From Myxococcales bacterium (GTDB taxonomy: Bacteria; Myxococcota_A; Polyangia; Polyangiales; JAFGIB01), in assembly GCA_029880325.1 (NCBI GenBank), contig JAOUOP010000023.1:49817-113816 (forward strand): 64,000 nucleotides of DNA, written 5' to 3'. The position numbers were made by a program, and so were the translations under genes. Below the pieces are notes generated by a model. It did no database searches. It worked only from the letters and a program-made list of their open reading frames with translations, and was not told the DNA's origin. Below are positions 24,907 through 34,695 of the stretch, piece by piece (the stretch's first letter is position 1; each line of letters opens with the position of its first letter).

Positions 24907-27720
24907 ATGGCGCGCGTCGACCCCAAGAGCAAAACGATCCAGGCCAAGCTGGTCTATTACGGGCCGGGCATGTGCGGCAAGACCACCAACCTCGAGTACG
25001 TCAACAGCAAGTTGGTTACCGATCAGTTGATGAGCCTGGCGACCGAGGGCGACCGCACCATCTTCTTCGATTTCATGCCGCTGGACCTGGGCAAGCTCCG
25101 GGGCATGGACGTGCGCTTCAAGCTCTACACCGTGCCCGGTCAGGTTCGCTACAACCAGACGCGCAAAATGGTGCTCAAGAACGTCGACGGCGTGGTCTTC
25201 GTGGCCGACTCCCAGCGCAGCCAGCTCGACGCCAACATCGAGAGCCTGCAGAACCTCTTCGAAAACATGGACGAGCTTGGCATCAAGCGCGAGAGCGTGG
25301 CGCTGGTCTTGCAGTACAACAAGCGCGACCTGCCCGACGTGATGAGCCAACAGGAGCTGGACAAGGCCCTCAACGAGGCCGGCTATCCGACCTTCCTGGC
25401 CAGCGCCTACACCGGCGAGGGCGTGGTCGAGACGCTCAAGGCCTCCTGCGCCCAGGTGCTGCAGATGCTGCAGACCAGCATGGGCGGCACCTCCAAGGTG
25501 CCGAAGAAGCCCGCAGCCTCGCACGCAGCCAAGCCCGCGGCCAATGGGGCGGCCAAGCCGGCGGCCAGTCAGGCGGCCCAGACCAAACCGGAAACCAAAC
25601 CGGTGGCCAAGCCACCGGCGCCGCCGCCGGCCACGAAGCCCGCGGTCGAGCCGCCGGCTGCATCCAAACCGGTGGTCAAGCCGCCGGGAGCGACCAAGCC
25701 ATCGAGTCCGGTGGGACCGCCGGCCTCGATGGCGGCCTCGCCGGTCGCCCCACCCGGCCCCAGGCCCGCGGTCGCAACCGGGCGTGCCACGCTGATCGGC
25801 CAGCCCGCGGCCGCCGTGGCCAGCGCCGAGCCAGCGGCGGCGCGGGTGCCGCGCGGGCTGCGGCCCACACCCGCCGTGGGCCAGCCGGTCCATGAGCAAG
25901 ACGACGAGCCGACCGAGCCGCCTGCGACCCACGGCGGAAACGGCGTGGCCCCGGCATCGGCGGCCCAGGACGCGACGCCCTCGAAGCCGAGACGCTCAGG
26001 GCGCCTACTCGATGACGTGGTTCACACGACGACTCAGATCCCCGTCATCACCACCAGTCAGATCCCCGACGTTCCAGACGAGTCCAAAGCTTCCGACGAC
26101 GCGCTCAAGTCCCTGGCCCAGCGCTTCGACCACCTCGAGCACCTCTTGCTGCGCAGGAGCGAAAGCGATGTGGCCTCCCAGGGCGCCAGCGGCAATTTCC
26201 AGGAACGGCTGACGAATCTGACGACGGCGCTCGGCAAGCTGGCCATGGAGAGCGCGCGACGCCATCGCAGCCTCGAGACCCTGCTCGAGGAGCTCAGCGG
26301 CGCGAAGCCGGCAGCCGGTGAGGCGTCGCTTTCGGCCGACAGCGTGGCGCGACTGCAGGCGACCCTGCCCAGCAAGGCCGAGGTCGAGGCACTGCGCAAG
26401 GACGTGGGCGCCATCGTGGGGCAGCTCGCGGGGCTGGGGAAGAAGCTCGAGGGGATGCCGGCGCCGGGCGCGACAGGCGGCGGCGGGCCGGCGCCGGACC
26501 TCAGTGGCCTCGCCAGCAAGAAAGACCTAAGGGCCCTGAGCGCGAAGCTCGACGCGATACCGGCGGCCGGCACAGCGGGTGGCGGCGGGCCGGCGCCGGA
26601 CCTCAGCGGCCTCGCCAGCAAGAAAGACCTGGAGGCTCTGAACGCAAAGCTCGATGCCATCGCAAAGCAGCCCGCTGCGACCGGCGCCGCGGGCAAGGCA
26701 CCCGACCTCAGCGGCCTCGCCAGCAAGATGGACCTGGAAGCCCTGAACGCAAAGCTCGATGCCATCGCCAAGCAGGGGCCCGCGGCAGCGGCTTCGGGCA
26801 AAGCCCCCGATCTCAGCGGCCTCGCCAGCAAGATGGACGTGGCGAGCTTGACCTCAAAGCTCGACGCACTCGCCAAGCAAGGGCCGGCGGGGGCGGCTTC
26901 GGGCAAGGCCCCCGACCTCAGTGGCCTGGCCGCCAAGAAGGACCTGGAGGCCTTGAACGCCAAGCTCGACGCCATCGCCAAGCAGGGCGGAGGCGGCGGC
27001 CCTGCAGCCAAGGCCCCCGACCTCAGTGGCCTGGCCGGCAAGCAGGACCTGGAGGCCCTGAAGCGGCGCTTCGACGAATTGGCGAGCAAGGCCGAACTCG
27101 AAGCGCTGCACAAGCGCGTTGGGGAGATGGCCACCGTGGCCGACCTGGAACGCCTGCTGGCGGCCCGCCCGGCGGCGGCGCAGCCCGCACCCAAAGCGGA
27201 AGCCAAGCCCGAGCCCAAAGCGGAAGCCAAGCCCGAGCCCAAAGCGGAAGCCAAGCCCGAGCCCAAAGCGGAAGCCAAGCCCGAGCCCAAAGCGGAAGCC
27301 AAGCCCGAGCCCAAAGCTGAGCCCAAGCCCGAAGCCAAAGCCGCGCCCAAGCCCGAGTCCAAAGCAGAACCCAAGCCCGAAGCCAAAGCTGAGCCCAAGC
27401 CCGAAGCCAAAGCTGAGCCCAAGCCCGAAGCCGAACCCAAGCCCGAGCCGGTCGACGACAAGGCCGACGATCCCGAGCACCAGAACGCGGCGCGCGTGGC
27501 CCGCGTGATGATCTCCGACCTCTTGCTCTACAGCAAGGAAGAGGTGGACGCCGGCATCAAGGAAGGGGACTTCGAGGAGCGGCTGAAGGAAACCCTGGGC
27601 GACATGCAGAGCACCTACGAGACGCGCGTTCCGGAGCATGTGCGCAAGCACAAGGACTACATGAAAGAAGCGCTCGACAACTTCATCGCCAAGCGCAAGA
27701 AAAGGCTGGGCCTCGAGTGA
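24907..27720 (+). CDS. MglA-like GTPase fused to a long repeat linker and C-terminal helical domain
   Basis: 937 residues. Residues 1-195 are an MglA-type GTPase with GPGMCGKTTN (P-loop 19-28), YTVPGQ (74-79), QYNKRD (N138) and SAYTGEG. Then comes a Pro/Ala/Lys linker, a helical part, six repeats of about 35 residues each starting APDLSGLA(S/A)K(K/M)DLEAL (about 530-720), and a PKAEAKPE octad run. The last about 85 residues (ARVARVMISDLLLYSKEEVD to the end) match a helical C-terminal domain found on many delta-proteobacterial signalling proteins. MglA proteins are normally about 195 residues, so this fusion is exceptional. It may be a GTPase tethered to a long flexible spacer. Confidence 0.88.
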   Translation: MARVDPKSKTIQAKLVYYGPGMCGKTTNLEYVNSKLVTDQLMSLATEGDRTIFFDFMPLDLGKLRGMDVRFKLYTVPGQVRYNQTRKMVLKNVDGVVFVADSQRSQLDANIESLQNLFENMDELGIKRESVALVLQYNKRDLPDVMSQQELDKALNEAGYPTFLASAYTGEGVVETLKASCAQVLQMLQTSMGGTSKVPKKPAASHAAKPAANGAAKPAASQAAQTKPETKPVAKPPAPPPATKPAVEPPAASKPVVKPPGATKPSSPVGPPASMAASPVAPPGPRPAVATGRATLIGQPAAAVASAEPAAARVPRGLRPTPAVGQPVHEQDDEPTEPPATHGGNGVAPASAAQDATPSKPRRSGRLLDDVVHTTTQIPVITTSQIPDVPDESKASDDALKSLAQRFDHLEHLLLRRSESDVASQGASGNFQERLTNLTTALGKLAMESARRHRSLETLLEELSGAKPAAGEASLSADSVARLQATLPSKAEVEALRKDVGAIVGQLAGLGKKLEGMPAPGATGGGGPAPDLSGLASKKDLRALSAKLDAIPAAGTAGGGGPAPDLSGLASKKDLEALNAKLDAIAKQPAATGAAGKAPDLSGLASKMDLEALNAKLDAIAKQGPAAAASGKAPDLSGLASKMDVASLTSKLDALAKQGPAGAASGKAPDLSGLAAKKDLEALNAKLDAIAKQGGGGGPAAKAPDLSGLAGKQDLEALKRRFDELASKAELEALHKRVGEMATVADLERLLAARPAAAQPAPKAEAKPEPKAEAKPEPKAEAKPEPKAEAKPEPKAEAKPEPKAEPKPEAKAAPKPESKAEPKPEAKAEPKPEAKAEPKPEAEPKPEPVDDKADDPEHQNAARVARVMISDLLLYSKEEVDAGIKEGDFEERLKETLGDMQSTYETRVPEHVRKHKDYMKEALDNFIAKRKKRLGLE
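26491..27075 (+). repeat. Six coding repeats of about 100 bp in the GTPase chimera
   Basis: The DNA encodes six consecutive units beginning with Ala-Pro-Asp-Leu-Ser-Gly-Leu and continuing Ala-x-Lys-x-Asp-Leu-x-x-Leu-x-x-Lys-Leu-Asp-Ala-Ile, separated by Gly/Ala-rich spacers of variable length. Each unit makes one amphipathic helix. Spacing differences show this is not simple slippage but a diverged repeat array. Confidence 0.8.
27190..27309 (+). repeat. Five perfect 24-bp tandem repeats (PKAEAKPE)
   Basis: Five identical 24-bp units, each starting CCCAAAGCGGAAGCC, run head to tail from 27190 to 27309 and then continue in diverged form to about 27450. They encode the octad Pro-Lys-Ala-Glu-Ala-Lys-Pro-Glu, a stiff Pro/charged spacer similar in composition to TonB-type linkers. 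Perfect identity suggests recent expansion and likely length variation between strains. Confidence 0.88.
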
Positions 27721-27749
27721 TCGGTGACCGTGCACGGCATGGATAGCCC

Positions 27750-28355
27750 ATGGAGCCCGTCGCCCATCGCACGGCCCGCCCGCCGCTGATGCGTCTGGCC
27801 TTTGCCAGTGGACGACTGCTCGGGCGCACCGCGGCGCTATTTGCCTGGCCCTACCGGCGCCTGCGCAGGCTCACGGGCGGCGGCGAGTTGATCTCGGCAC
27901 AGCTGTCGCGTCCACCGGGGCGCTATCCGGCCGCCGACCTGGCGGCCGAGGCGGGCCTTTTGGAGCTGGGCCGAGCCCTCAGCGACCCCGACCCCATCGC
28001 ACGCAGCCGCGCCCTCGACGTGATCTGCGAGTTCTCCGAAGAACGCGCCTCGCGCTTGATCGCCGCCATGCTCTACGACCCCGACGCCCAGGTGCGCCGT
28101 GCCGCGGCCGAGGCGGCCAGTCGCTTGAACAGCCAGGCCGTCGTCTTTCCGCTGATCCTCGCCCTCGAAGATCGCGACGGCAGCGTGCGCCGCGAGGCCC
28201 TGCGCGCCATCGAGGACATCACCTCCGAGGTGATCGAGCTGAACGTGGACGCTCCCGCCGACGAGCGTCGCGCCACCGTGGAGGGGCTCAAGCGCCGCTG
28301 GAAGCAACGCCGCACCGAAGAGCTCTTGCGCGAACTTTCGCCGGTCGAGATCTGA
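27750..28355 (+). CDS. HEAT-repeat protein ending the GTPase block
   Basis: 201 residues. After a basic, partly hydrophobic N-terminus (LAFASGRLLGRTAALFAWPYRRLR), residues 65-165 hold HEAT-like repeats (ALSDPDPIARSRALDVICEF, MLYDPDAQVRRAAAEAASRL, ALEDRDGSVRREALRAIEDI). This mirrors the larger HEAT protein at 19688. It starts 30 bp after the GTPase chimera and is the last gene of the block. It is convergent with the TPR membrane protein, only 4 bp apart. Confidence 0.72.
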   Translation: MEPVAHRTARPPLMRLAFASGRLLGRTAALFAWPYRRLRRLTGGGELISAQLSRPPGRYPAADLAAEAGLLELGRALSDPDPIARSRALDVICEFSEERASRLIAAMLYDPDAQVRRAAAEAASRLNSQAVVFPLILALEDRDGSVRREALRAIEDITSEVIELNVDAPADERRATVEGLKRRWKQRRTEELLRELSPVEI

Positions 28356-28359
28356 AAAC

Positions 28360-30039
28360 TCAGCGCAGCATGCGCCGGCACTCGCGCACGTAGGGTCCCT
28401 CGCCGAGTTCGGCGCACTTGCGATAGGCTGCCCGCGCCTTGTTGCGCTCGCCGCGCGAGTGGTGCGCGGCGCCGAGCACGATCCAGGCCATGGAGTTGCC
28501 GGGGTCACTTTCGAGGGCGCGGCGGGCGCTAGTCATGGCCTTGGCCTTGTCGCCGGTCTGCAGGTGGGCCAGGGCGAGCTCGGCCAACAGCGGCGGCGCG
28601 TCGCGGTCGAATTCGAGCGCCCTCTGATAGCGAACCAGGGCTTGCTCATATTGCCCCTGCTCGGCCAGGGCGCGGGCCTCTCCGAGCAGGGCATCGCGGG
28701 CGGCGCCGGTGGCGCTGGGCACCGCAGCGTGGAGCCGAAGGGCCGGAGCGGGCGCAGAACCACTGGTGCCACCGGCCTGGGCGGGGGCGGTCGGCTCGGC
28801 CACCGCGGCCGGCGCCACGGCTGCGACGGGTGGCTCGGCAGGCCCATCGGGAAGCGAACTTGCCGCGGTGGCACCGGGGGCCTGCAAAGGCGCCTGTGGG
28901 CGTGCCGAACTCGGCTCGGGCGGGGCCGCGGCCGGTGCAAAGCCCAGGGCATAAACCCCGAGGCCGAGCGCCACGAACGAGACCAGCACCAGCAATCGCA
29001 AAAACAGGCGGCCGCGGCCCGGAATCGTAACCGGCGGTTCCAGATAGCTCGCGCTGCTGCTCGAGTGCAGCTCCGTGTCGCCGACGCTGATGGTCCAGCT
29101 CGAGCGCGCCCCGTCGTCCGGCGCAGGTGGCGGCGGCAACATGGGTTCGTCGCGGCGATGGCCCGGCGGACGTGATTGGGATGGCTCCCGGTTGCGCTCG
29201 ACCGGCGGCGGATACGAAGAGGACTGAGCCTGCTCGGCCAGGGCGGTGGCCATTTTCAGCGTGCGGCGTCCCGCCTCGCGCGCGCTTTGGAGATCGGACT
29301 CCAGCGCCAGCTCGCGACTGACCCGATGGGTCAGGGCGACGATCACCGGCTGGCTCGCCCGGGCCTCCAGCGCGCTTTTGGGCTCGGCCGGCGCCCGCGA
29401 AGGAGGCGACGGAGCGCGGGAAGCTGCCGGTGGGTAGATCGACAACATGCCGGGTGACGTGGTCAGGGTCAGGCGCTTGCGCCGCCGACGCCGAACGAAG
29501 CGCCGCCACAGGGGTGGCTGCAAATGCTGACTTGGGCGGGGCTCGTCGTCTGCTTCGGGCTCGTCGTCTGCTTCGGGCTCGTCGACTTCTTCGGGCTCGC
29601 TGAACGCTTGGGGCTCTTCGCGACTGGCGCGCACGCCGGTGATCGGTCGGGTGCGCCGCGACCCACCGACACGGCCATCCTCGCGCAGGGGGGCGATCGG
29701 CCCGTCCACCAGCGACAGATCCTCCAGCTCCGAGTCCAGCTCCCGCCCACGGCCGCGCAGACTGGGCTGCCAGGGTGGGGGATGGTCGGAGCCATGGACC
29801 GGGGTGTGGCGAGGGCGGGCGCTGGCGGGGGCCTTGGAGTGGAGGGCTCGCAGCTCCGCGTTGTGCCGGGCCAGGGCCTCGAGTTCGCTGAGCAGCTTGC
29901 TGTTTTGGCGCAGCAGCGCCTCGGTCAACTCCGCACCCCGCTCGACCACGTCCTGTAGCGCGTCGCGGCTCAGCCGCTGGGGTTCCTGCGCTACCGGTCG
30001 GGCGGCCCGCCTACGCCGTTTGGTGCCACCATTGCTCAC
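28360..30039 (-). CDS. Membrane-anchored TPR protein with long disordered N-terminus
   Basis: 559 residues. About 340 cytoplasmic residues are charged and Pro/Ser-rich with an early helix (LTEALLRQNSKLLSELEALARHN). One transmembrane segment follows (LFLRLLVLVSFVALGLGVYAL, near 350), then an Ala/Pro linker and about 90 residues of tetratricopeptide repeats (ALAEQGQYEQALVRYQRALEF, LAHLQTGDKAKAMTSARRAL, GAAHHSRGERNKARAAYRKC). TPRs bind partner proteins. Convergent with the GTPase block and just downstream of the stressosome operon; a link to either is not shown. Confidence 0.7.
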   Translation of the reverse strand: MSNGGTKRRRRAARPVAQEPQRLSRDALQDVVERGAELTEALLRQNSKLLSELEALARHNAELRALHSKAPASARPRHTPVHGSDHPPPWQPSLRGRGRELDSELEDLSLVDGPIAPLREDGRVGGSRRTRPITGVRASREEPQAFSEPEEVDEPEADDEPEADDEPRPSQHLQPPLWRRFVRRRRRKRLTLTTSPGMLSIYPPAASRAPSPPSRAPAEPKSALEARASQPVIVALTHRVSRELALESDLQSAREAGRRTLKMATALAEQAQSSSYPPPVERNREPSQSRPPGHRRDEPMLPPPPAPDDGARSSWTISVGDTELHSSSSASYLEPPVTIPGRGRLFLRLLVLVSFVALGLGVYALGFAPAAAPPEPSSARPQAPLQAPGATAASSLPDGPAEPPVAAVAPAAVAEPTAPAQAGGTSGSAPAPALRLHAAVPSATGAARDALLGEARALAEQGQYEQALVRYQRALEFDRDAPPLLAELALAHLQTGDKAKAMTSARRALESDPGNSMAWIVLGAAHHSRGERNKARAAYRKCAELGEGPYVRECRRMLR

Positions 30040-30108
30040 GCACGCCCCCAGGGCGGGTGCGACAATGCGGGCAGGTAGACGACAGCTGGCGCAGCAGTGG
30101 TGTTCAGT

Positions 30109-30486
30109 TCATCCCTCCTGCAGCCATTGTAGCGCTTCTTGGACGTCGGAGAAGAATCGAGCTTTATGAGTTTGCCCCGAAGCGCGCAAAATGAAGCGCG
30201 AAACGGTGCGGATGAAGACGGAACCACCGAGAAATGCGATGCGCCAGTAGAGGGGATCGTTGACTTCATCGGCCAACGCCTTGCGTGCGCCGGCCGTGAG
30301 CGTTTCCTGTTCCCGGTGGTCGATCAGCAGCGCGCAGGATTCGTCCCCGATCACTGCAGCCAGCGCCGCGCGCAGCTGGGTGATCATTTCGTGCGCCTCG
30401 TCGCGGTCCATGGTGCCGCGCAGGATCAGTTTGACCAACGGCCGCCCGTTGGCGAGGCGGTCGGGGCGAATGGAATAGAAGCCCAT
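30109..30486 (-). CDS. SpoIIAA-like (STAS-type) protein, copy 3
   Basis: 125 residues with the SpoIIAA-like fold: RPLVKLILRGTMDRDEAHEMI, ALLIDHREQETLTAGARKAL and RIAFLGGSVFIRTVSRFIL, ending KARFFSDVQEALQWLQ. It is a close paralogue of the gene at 30695 and of the C-terminal part of the fusion at 38019. The fold is known from the SpoIIAA/crotonase-like small domains thought to bind ligands or partners. It is the last gene in the direction of the stressosome operon, but 208 bp separate it from copy 2, so it may have its own promoter. Confidence 0.7.
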   Translation of the reverse strand: MGFYSIRPDRLANGRPLVKLILRGTMDRDEAHEMITQLRAALAAVIGDESCALLIDHREQETLTAGARKALADEVNDPLYWRIAFLGGSVFIRTVSRFILRASGQTHKARFFSDVQEALQWLQEG

Positions 30487-30694
30487 GATGTCACTCGTAT
30501 CGTTTTTTCCGCGAGCGGCCGGCGACGGCGGGCGAGAGGCAACCGCGAGCGGAGTTCAGCAATCGAAAGCGAGCCTACTCGAAGGCACGCTTCCGCGTTC
30601 ACCTAAACGACCGATGGCCCAGGATCATGAGCAACTGTTCTGCCTGAACACGCACCCAGGCTCGCGCGCCACCAGCACCCACCGGGTGCGTAAC

Positions 30695-31093
30695 TCACGG
30701 CTGAGGTGTGCTGTCCGAGGCTTCCTGAAGCCAACCCAGGGCCGCAGGCAAGTCGCTGAAGAAGCGCGCCTTGTGGCTCTCGCCAGCGGCCCGCAGGATG
30801 AACTTGGAGACGGTGCGCATGAAGACCGATCCCCCCAACACGGCGATGCGCTCGTAGGTGGGATTTCGCGTTTCGTCGGAAAGGATCCTGCGCGCCTCGG
30901 CCGTGATCGTCTGCTGCTGCCGCTGGTCCATTAGCAGGCGCACCTTGCGCGCACCGGCCCCTTTTTGAAGAACTCGGCGCAGATCGGTGACCAGGGCGCG
31001 GGCGTCGTCGGCGTCGAGGATGCCGCGCAGTTCCAGCTTGACCAGCAGCGTTCCGTCGACAAGCTCGGTGGGATTGCTCGAGGTATAACCCAT
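30695..31093 (-). CDS. SpoIIAA-like (STAS-type) protein, copy 2
   Basis: 132 residues from ATG 31093. Same family as 30109-30486: TLLVKLELRGILDADDARAL, VRLLMDQRQQQTITAEARRIL, RIAVLGGSVFMRTVSKFIL and KARFFSDLPAALGWLQEA. The start is preceded by a small CTGCCG-AGG-CGGCAG hairpin (31106-31120) that could mask translation. It follows the NtrC-type regulator by 88 bp. Three members of this family within 9 kb suggest they act with the stressosome proteins. Confidence 0.7.
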   Translation of the reverse strand: MGYTSSNPTELVDGTLLVKLELRGILDADDARALVTDLRRVLQKGAGARKVRLLMDQRQQQTITAEARRILSDETRNPTYERIAVLGGSVFMRTVSKFILRAAGESHKARFFSDLPAALGWLQEASDSTPQP

Positions 31094-31181
31094 GATGGTC
31101 GCCCGCTGCCGAGGCGGCAGCACGTGCTCATTGTATTCTAGCCCAGATCGCACCCGCAGTTCACGCTTCCTCTGACGCGCT

Positions 31182-32657
<1,476 letters not shown>

Positions 32658-32680
32658 GGTGCGGCTTGGAAGCGGTGGTT

Positions 32681-33928
32681 TTAGCCCGGCGGGAACTGCG
32701 AAGCGCCTGATAGGCGGCGACCGGCGCGCAGCACCAGGACCACGAAGGCGCGCGGCTCGGGGCCGCGCTTGAGGCGTACCGGCGTCATCAGGAGGAACGC
32801 CTCATCCGACTCCTCGAGGCGCTCCACACAGCCCTCACCGCCGTCGCGCACGCGTCCGAAGGCGCTCTCGAAATGCTCGGCGTCGAGCGATTGCAGCCCG
32901 AGCTTCTGCAGCCAACCGAGCGCCAGCACTTCGGGCGCGACACCGAGCAGCCCGCGCACGTGCTCGTTGCAGAAGTGCACGCGGGCGCCGTTCGCCGTCG
33001 CGGCCGCTTCGACGACGGCGATGCCGAAGGGCAGCGCGTCGGCCAGATCCCACAGCGTCTTGACCGACTCCGGCGCCAGCTCGCTGCCGGCGCGCTGCTC
33101 CAGGCGCCGCGTCAGCCGCGTCAAAAGCTCCTGCATCAGGGCCACGTCGCGATCGCGGTAGGCCAGGGCGCGGCGCGTGGCCTGATGCTCGAGGGCCTTT
33201 TCGATGGCCAAAAGCGTCTGCTCCAGATCGATCGGCTTGCGCAGGAAATTCACCGCCCCCTCGCGCAGGGCCTCGACCACCGCGTCCTCCTCGCCGTAAC
33301 CCGTGGCCACGATCACCTCCACGTCGGCACCCTGGCCCCGGGTCTCGCGCAGCAAGCTCAGCCCGTCGAGCTTTGGCATCTGGATGTCGGCGATGATCAG
33401 GTCGATGCGGCTGTCGCGAAAGATGCGCAGGGCCTCTTCACCGTCGGCTGCGGTGTGCACGCGATAGCCCTCGCGGCTGAGGATCTTGGCCAGGCGTTTG
33501 CGAGCTGCCTCGTGATCCTCGGCGATCAAGATCGAATGGGCTGGCTCGCCACCGCCGCTCTGCCTGCGTTCGCGGGCGCGACCCAGGGCCAGCTGCAAGG
33601 CGCGGGTGTCGACCGGTCGCTTCATGTAGTCGAGGGCACCGGCCCGGAGCACCTCGATGGCGTCGTCGATGGCGCCGCCGTCGGTGACCAATATCGCCTG
33701 ACAGTTGGGATCGATGCCGCGCAGCTCCTTGAGCAGGGCCACGCCGCGACCGCCTTCGACGTCGTGGTCGACCATCACCACGGCGGGTTTCAGCGCCCGC
33801 AGCCGCTCGAGACCGTCGCTGCGCCCCGAAGCCAACTCGACGGCGTAGTCTTGCCGCGAGGCCTGCTCCAGGATGGCCGCGTCCCGGGCCAACTCGCTTC
33901 CGATGATCAACAGACTGTCCATGGGCAT
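32681..33928 (-). CDS. Double-receiver protein with PAS-like C-terminus
   Basis: 415 residues from ATG 33928, whose start overlaps the upstream kinase stop (ATGA). The first receiver has D54 in MVDHDVEGG but lacks the acidic pair (LLIIGSE instead of LIVDDD), so it is probably degenerate. The second has E138-D139 and D181 in LIIADIQMPKLDG with K213-type LRKPID and looks functional. Residues about 275-400 resemble a PAS fold (LPFGIAVVEAAATANGARVHFCN). No output domain is seen, so it may act in a phosphorelay between the kinases and the NtrC regulator. Confidence 0.83.
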   Translation of the reverse strand: MPMDSLLIIGSELARDAAILEQASRQDYAVELASGRSDGLERLRALKPAVVMVDHDVEGGRGVALLKELRGIDPNCQAILVTDGGAIDDAIEVLRAGALDYMKRPVDTRALQLALGRARERRQSGGGEPAHSILIAEDHEAARKRLAKILSREGYRVHTAADGEEALRIFRDSRIDLIIADIQMPKLDGLSLLRETRGQGADVEVIVATGYGEEDAVVEALREGAVNFLRKPIDLEQTLLAIEKALEHQATRRALAYRDRDVALMQELLTRLTRRLEQRAGSELAPESVKTLWDLADALPFGIAVVEAAATANGARVHFCNEHVRGLLGVAPEVLALGWLQKLGLQSLDAEHFESAFGRVRDGGEGCVERLEESDEAFLLMTPVRLKRGPEPRAFVVLVLRAGRRLSGASQFPPG

Positions 33929-34695
33929 CACCCTCCAGCTGCATCTGCTGGCGGCGCGGCCGGCAGATGCACACGAACCTCTCCACCGCCGGCGGCGGCA
34001 TCCTCTGCGACGACGCACTCGAGCCGCGCGCCCTCGCGCGCCAACAACTCCGCCGCAAGCCACAGCCCAAGCCCCGCAGCTCCCGGGCGGCTGCTGTGGA
34101 AGGGCTGGGGCTGTGTTGCAACCTCCGCGGCGCTAAAACCGTCGCCCGCGTCTTCGAGCGCCAGCACAGAACCTCGCTCGGAGCGCGACAGGCGCAGTCG
34201 CAGCTCCGGCGGCCGGCCCGTGGCCAGGCTCGCGGCCTCGGCGGCGTTGATGAGCAACTCCCACAGCGATAGCTCGAAGGCGTCGGGCCGCAGCAGCTCG
34301 AGCCGGGCGCCAGAATCAAACTCAAAGTCAACCGTGGCACCCTCGAAGCAGCGCCCAAGGCGGGCACCCAGGCGCCTGCACAGGGTCTCGAGCTGCACCG
34401 GGACGGGCCCGCTCGCGACGGTTTCGGCCGCAGCATCGCGCAGGCTTCCGAGCTGCCGCAGACGCGTGTCGAGCACGGCCACCGCCGCTTCGATCTCCTG
34501 CAAACAGTCGGGCAGGCTCGCGGGGTCGAAGCGATCTTTGCGCAGGTCGATACCCAACTCCTGGCTGACCATGCGGATCTGGTTCAAGGGCTGGGCCAGG
34601 TCGTGCACCAGGCGGCCGAACACGGGACCGAGCTGCAGCCGGCGGGCGGCGCGATCGACGCCACGCTCATCGAGTTGTGGCTCGGGTGCGCTCAT
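33928..34695 (-). CDS. Short soluble histidine kinase
   Basis: 255 residues from ATG 34695, overlapping the stop of the upstream kinase by 4 bases. It has only the catalytic part: an H-box with H31 (LVHDLAQPLNQIRMVSQEL), then N-box (LWELLINAAEAA), and a G-box LEDAGDGFS with a later GAAGLGLWLAAELL. No sensor domain or membrane segment. The H-box resembles that of the preceding kinase (VHEINQPLNAI), so the two probably duplicated. A heteromeric pair is possible. Confidence 0.82.
   Translation of the reverse strand: MSAPEPQLDERGVDRAARRLQLGPVFGRLVHDLAQPLNQIRMVSQELGIDLRKDRFDPASLPDCLQEIEAAVAVLDTRLRQLGSLRDAAAETVASGPVPVQLETLCRRLGARLGRCFEGATVDFEFDSGARLELLRPDAFELSLWELLINAAEAASLATGRPPELRLRLSRSERGSVLALEDAGDGFSAAEVATQPQPFHSSRPGAAGLGLWLAAELLAREGARLECVVAEDAAAGGGEVRVHLPAAPPADAAGG

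Noticed and set aside
27190..27450. Regular repeats considered as CRISPR
   Set aside because: Units are head to tail without spacers and code in frame for PKAEAKPE.
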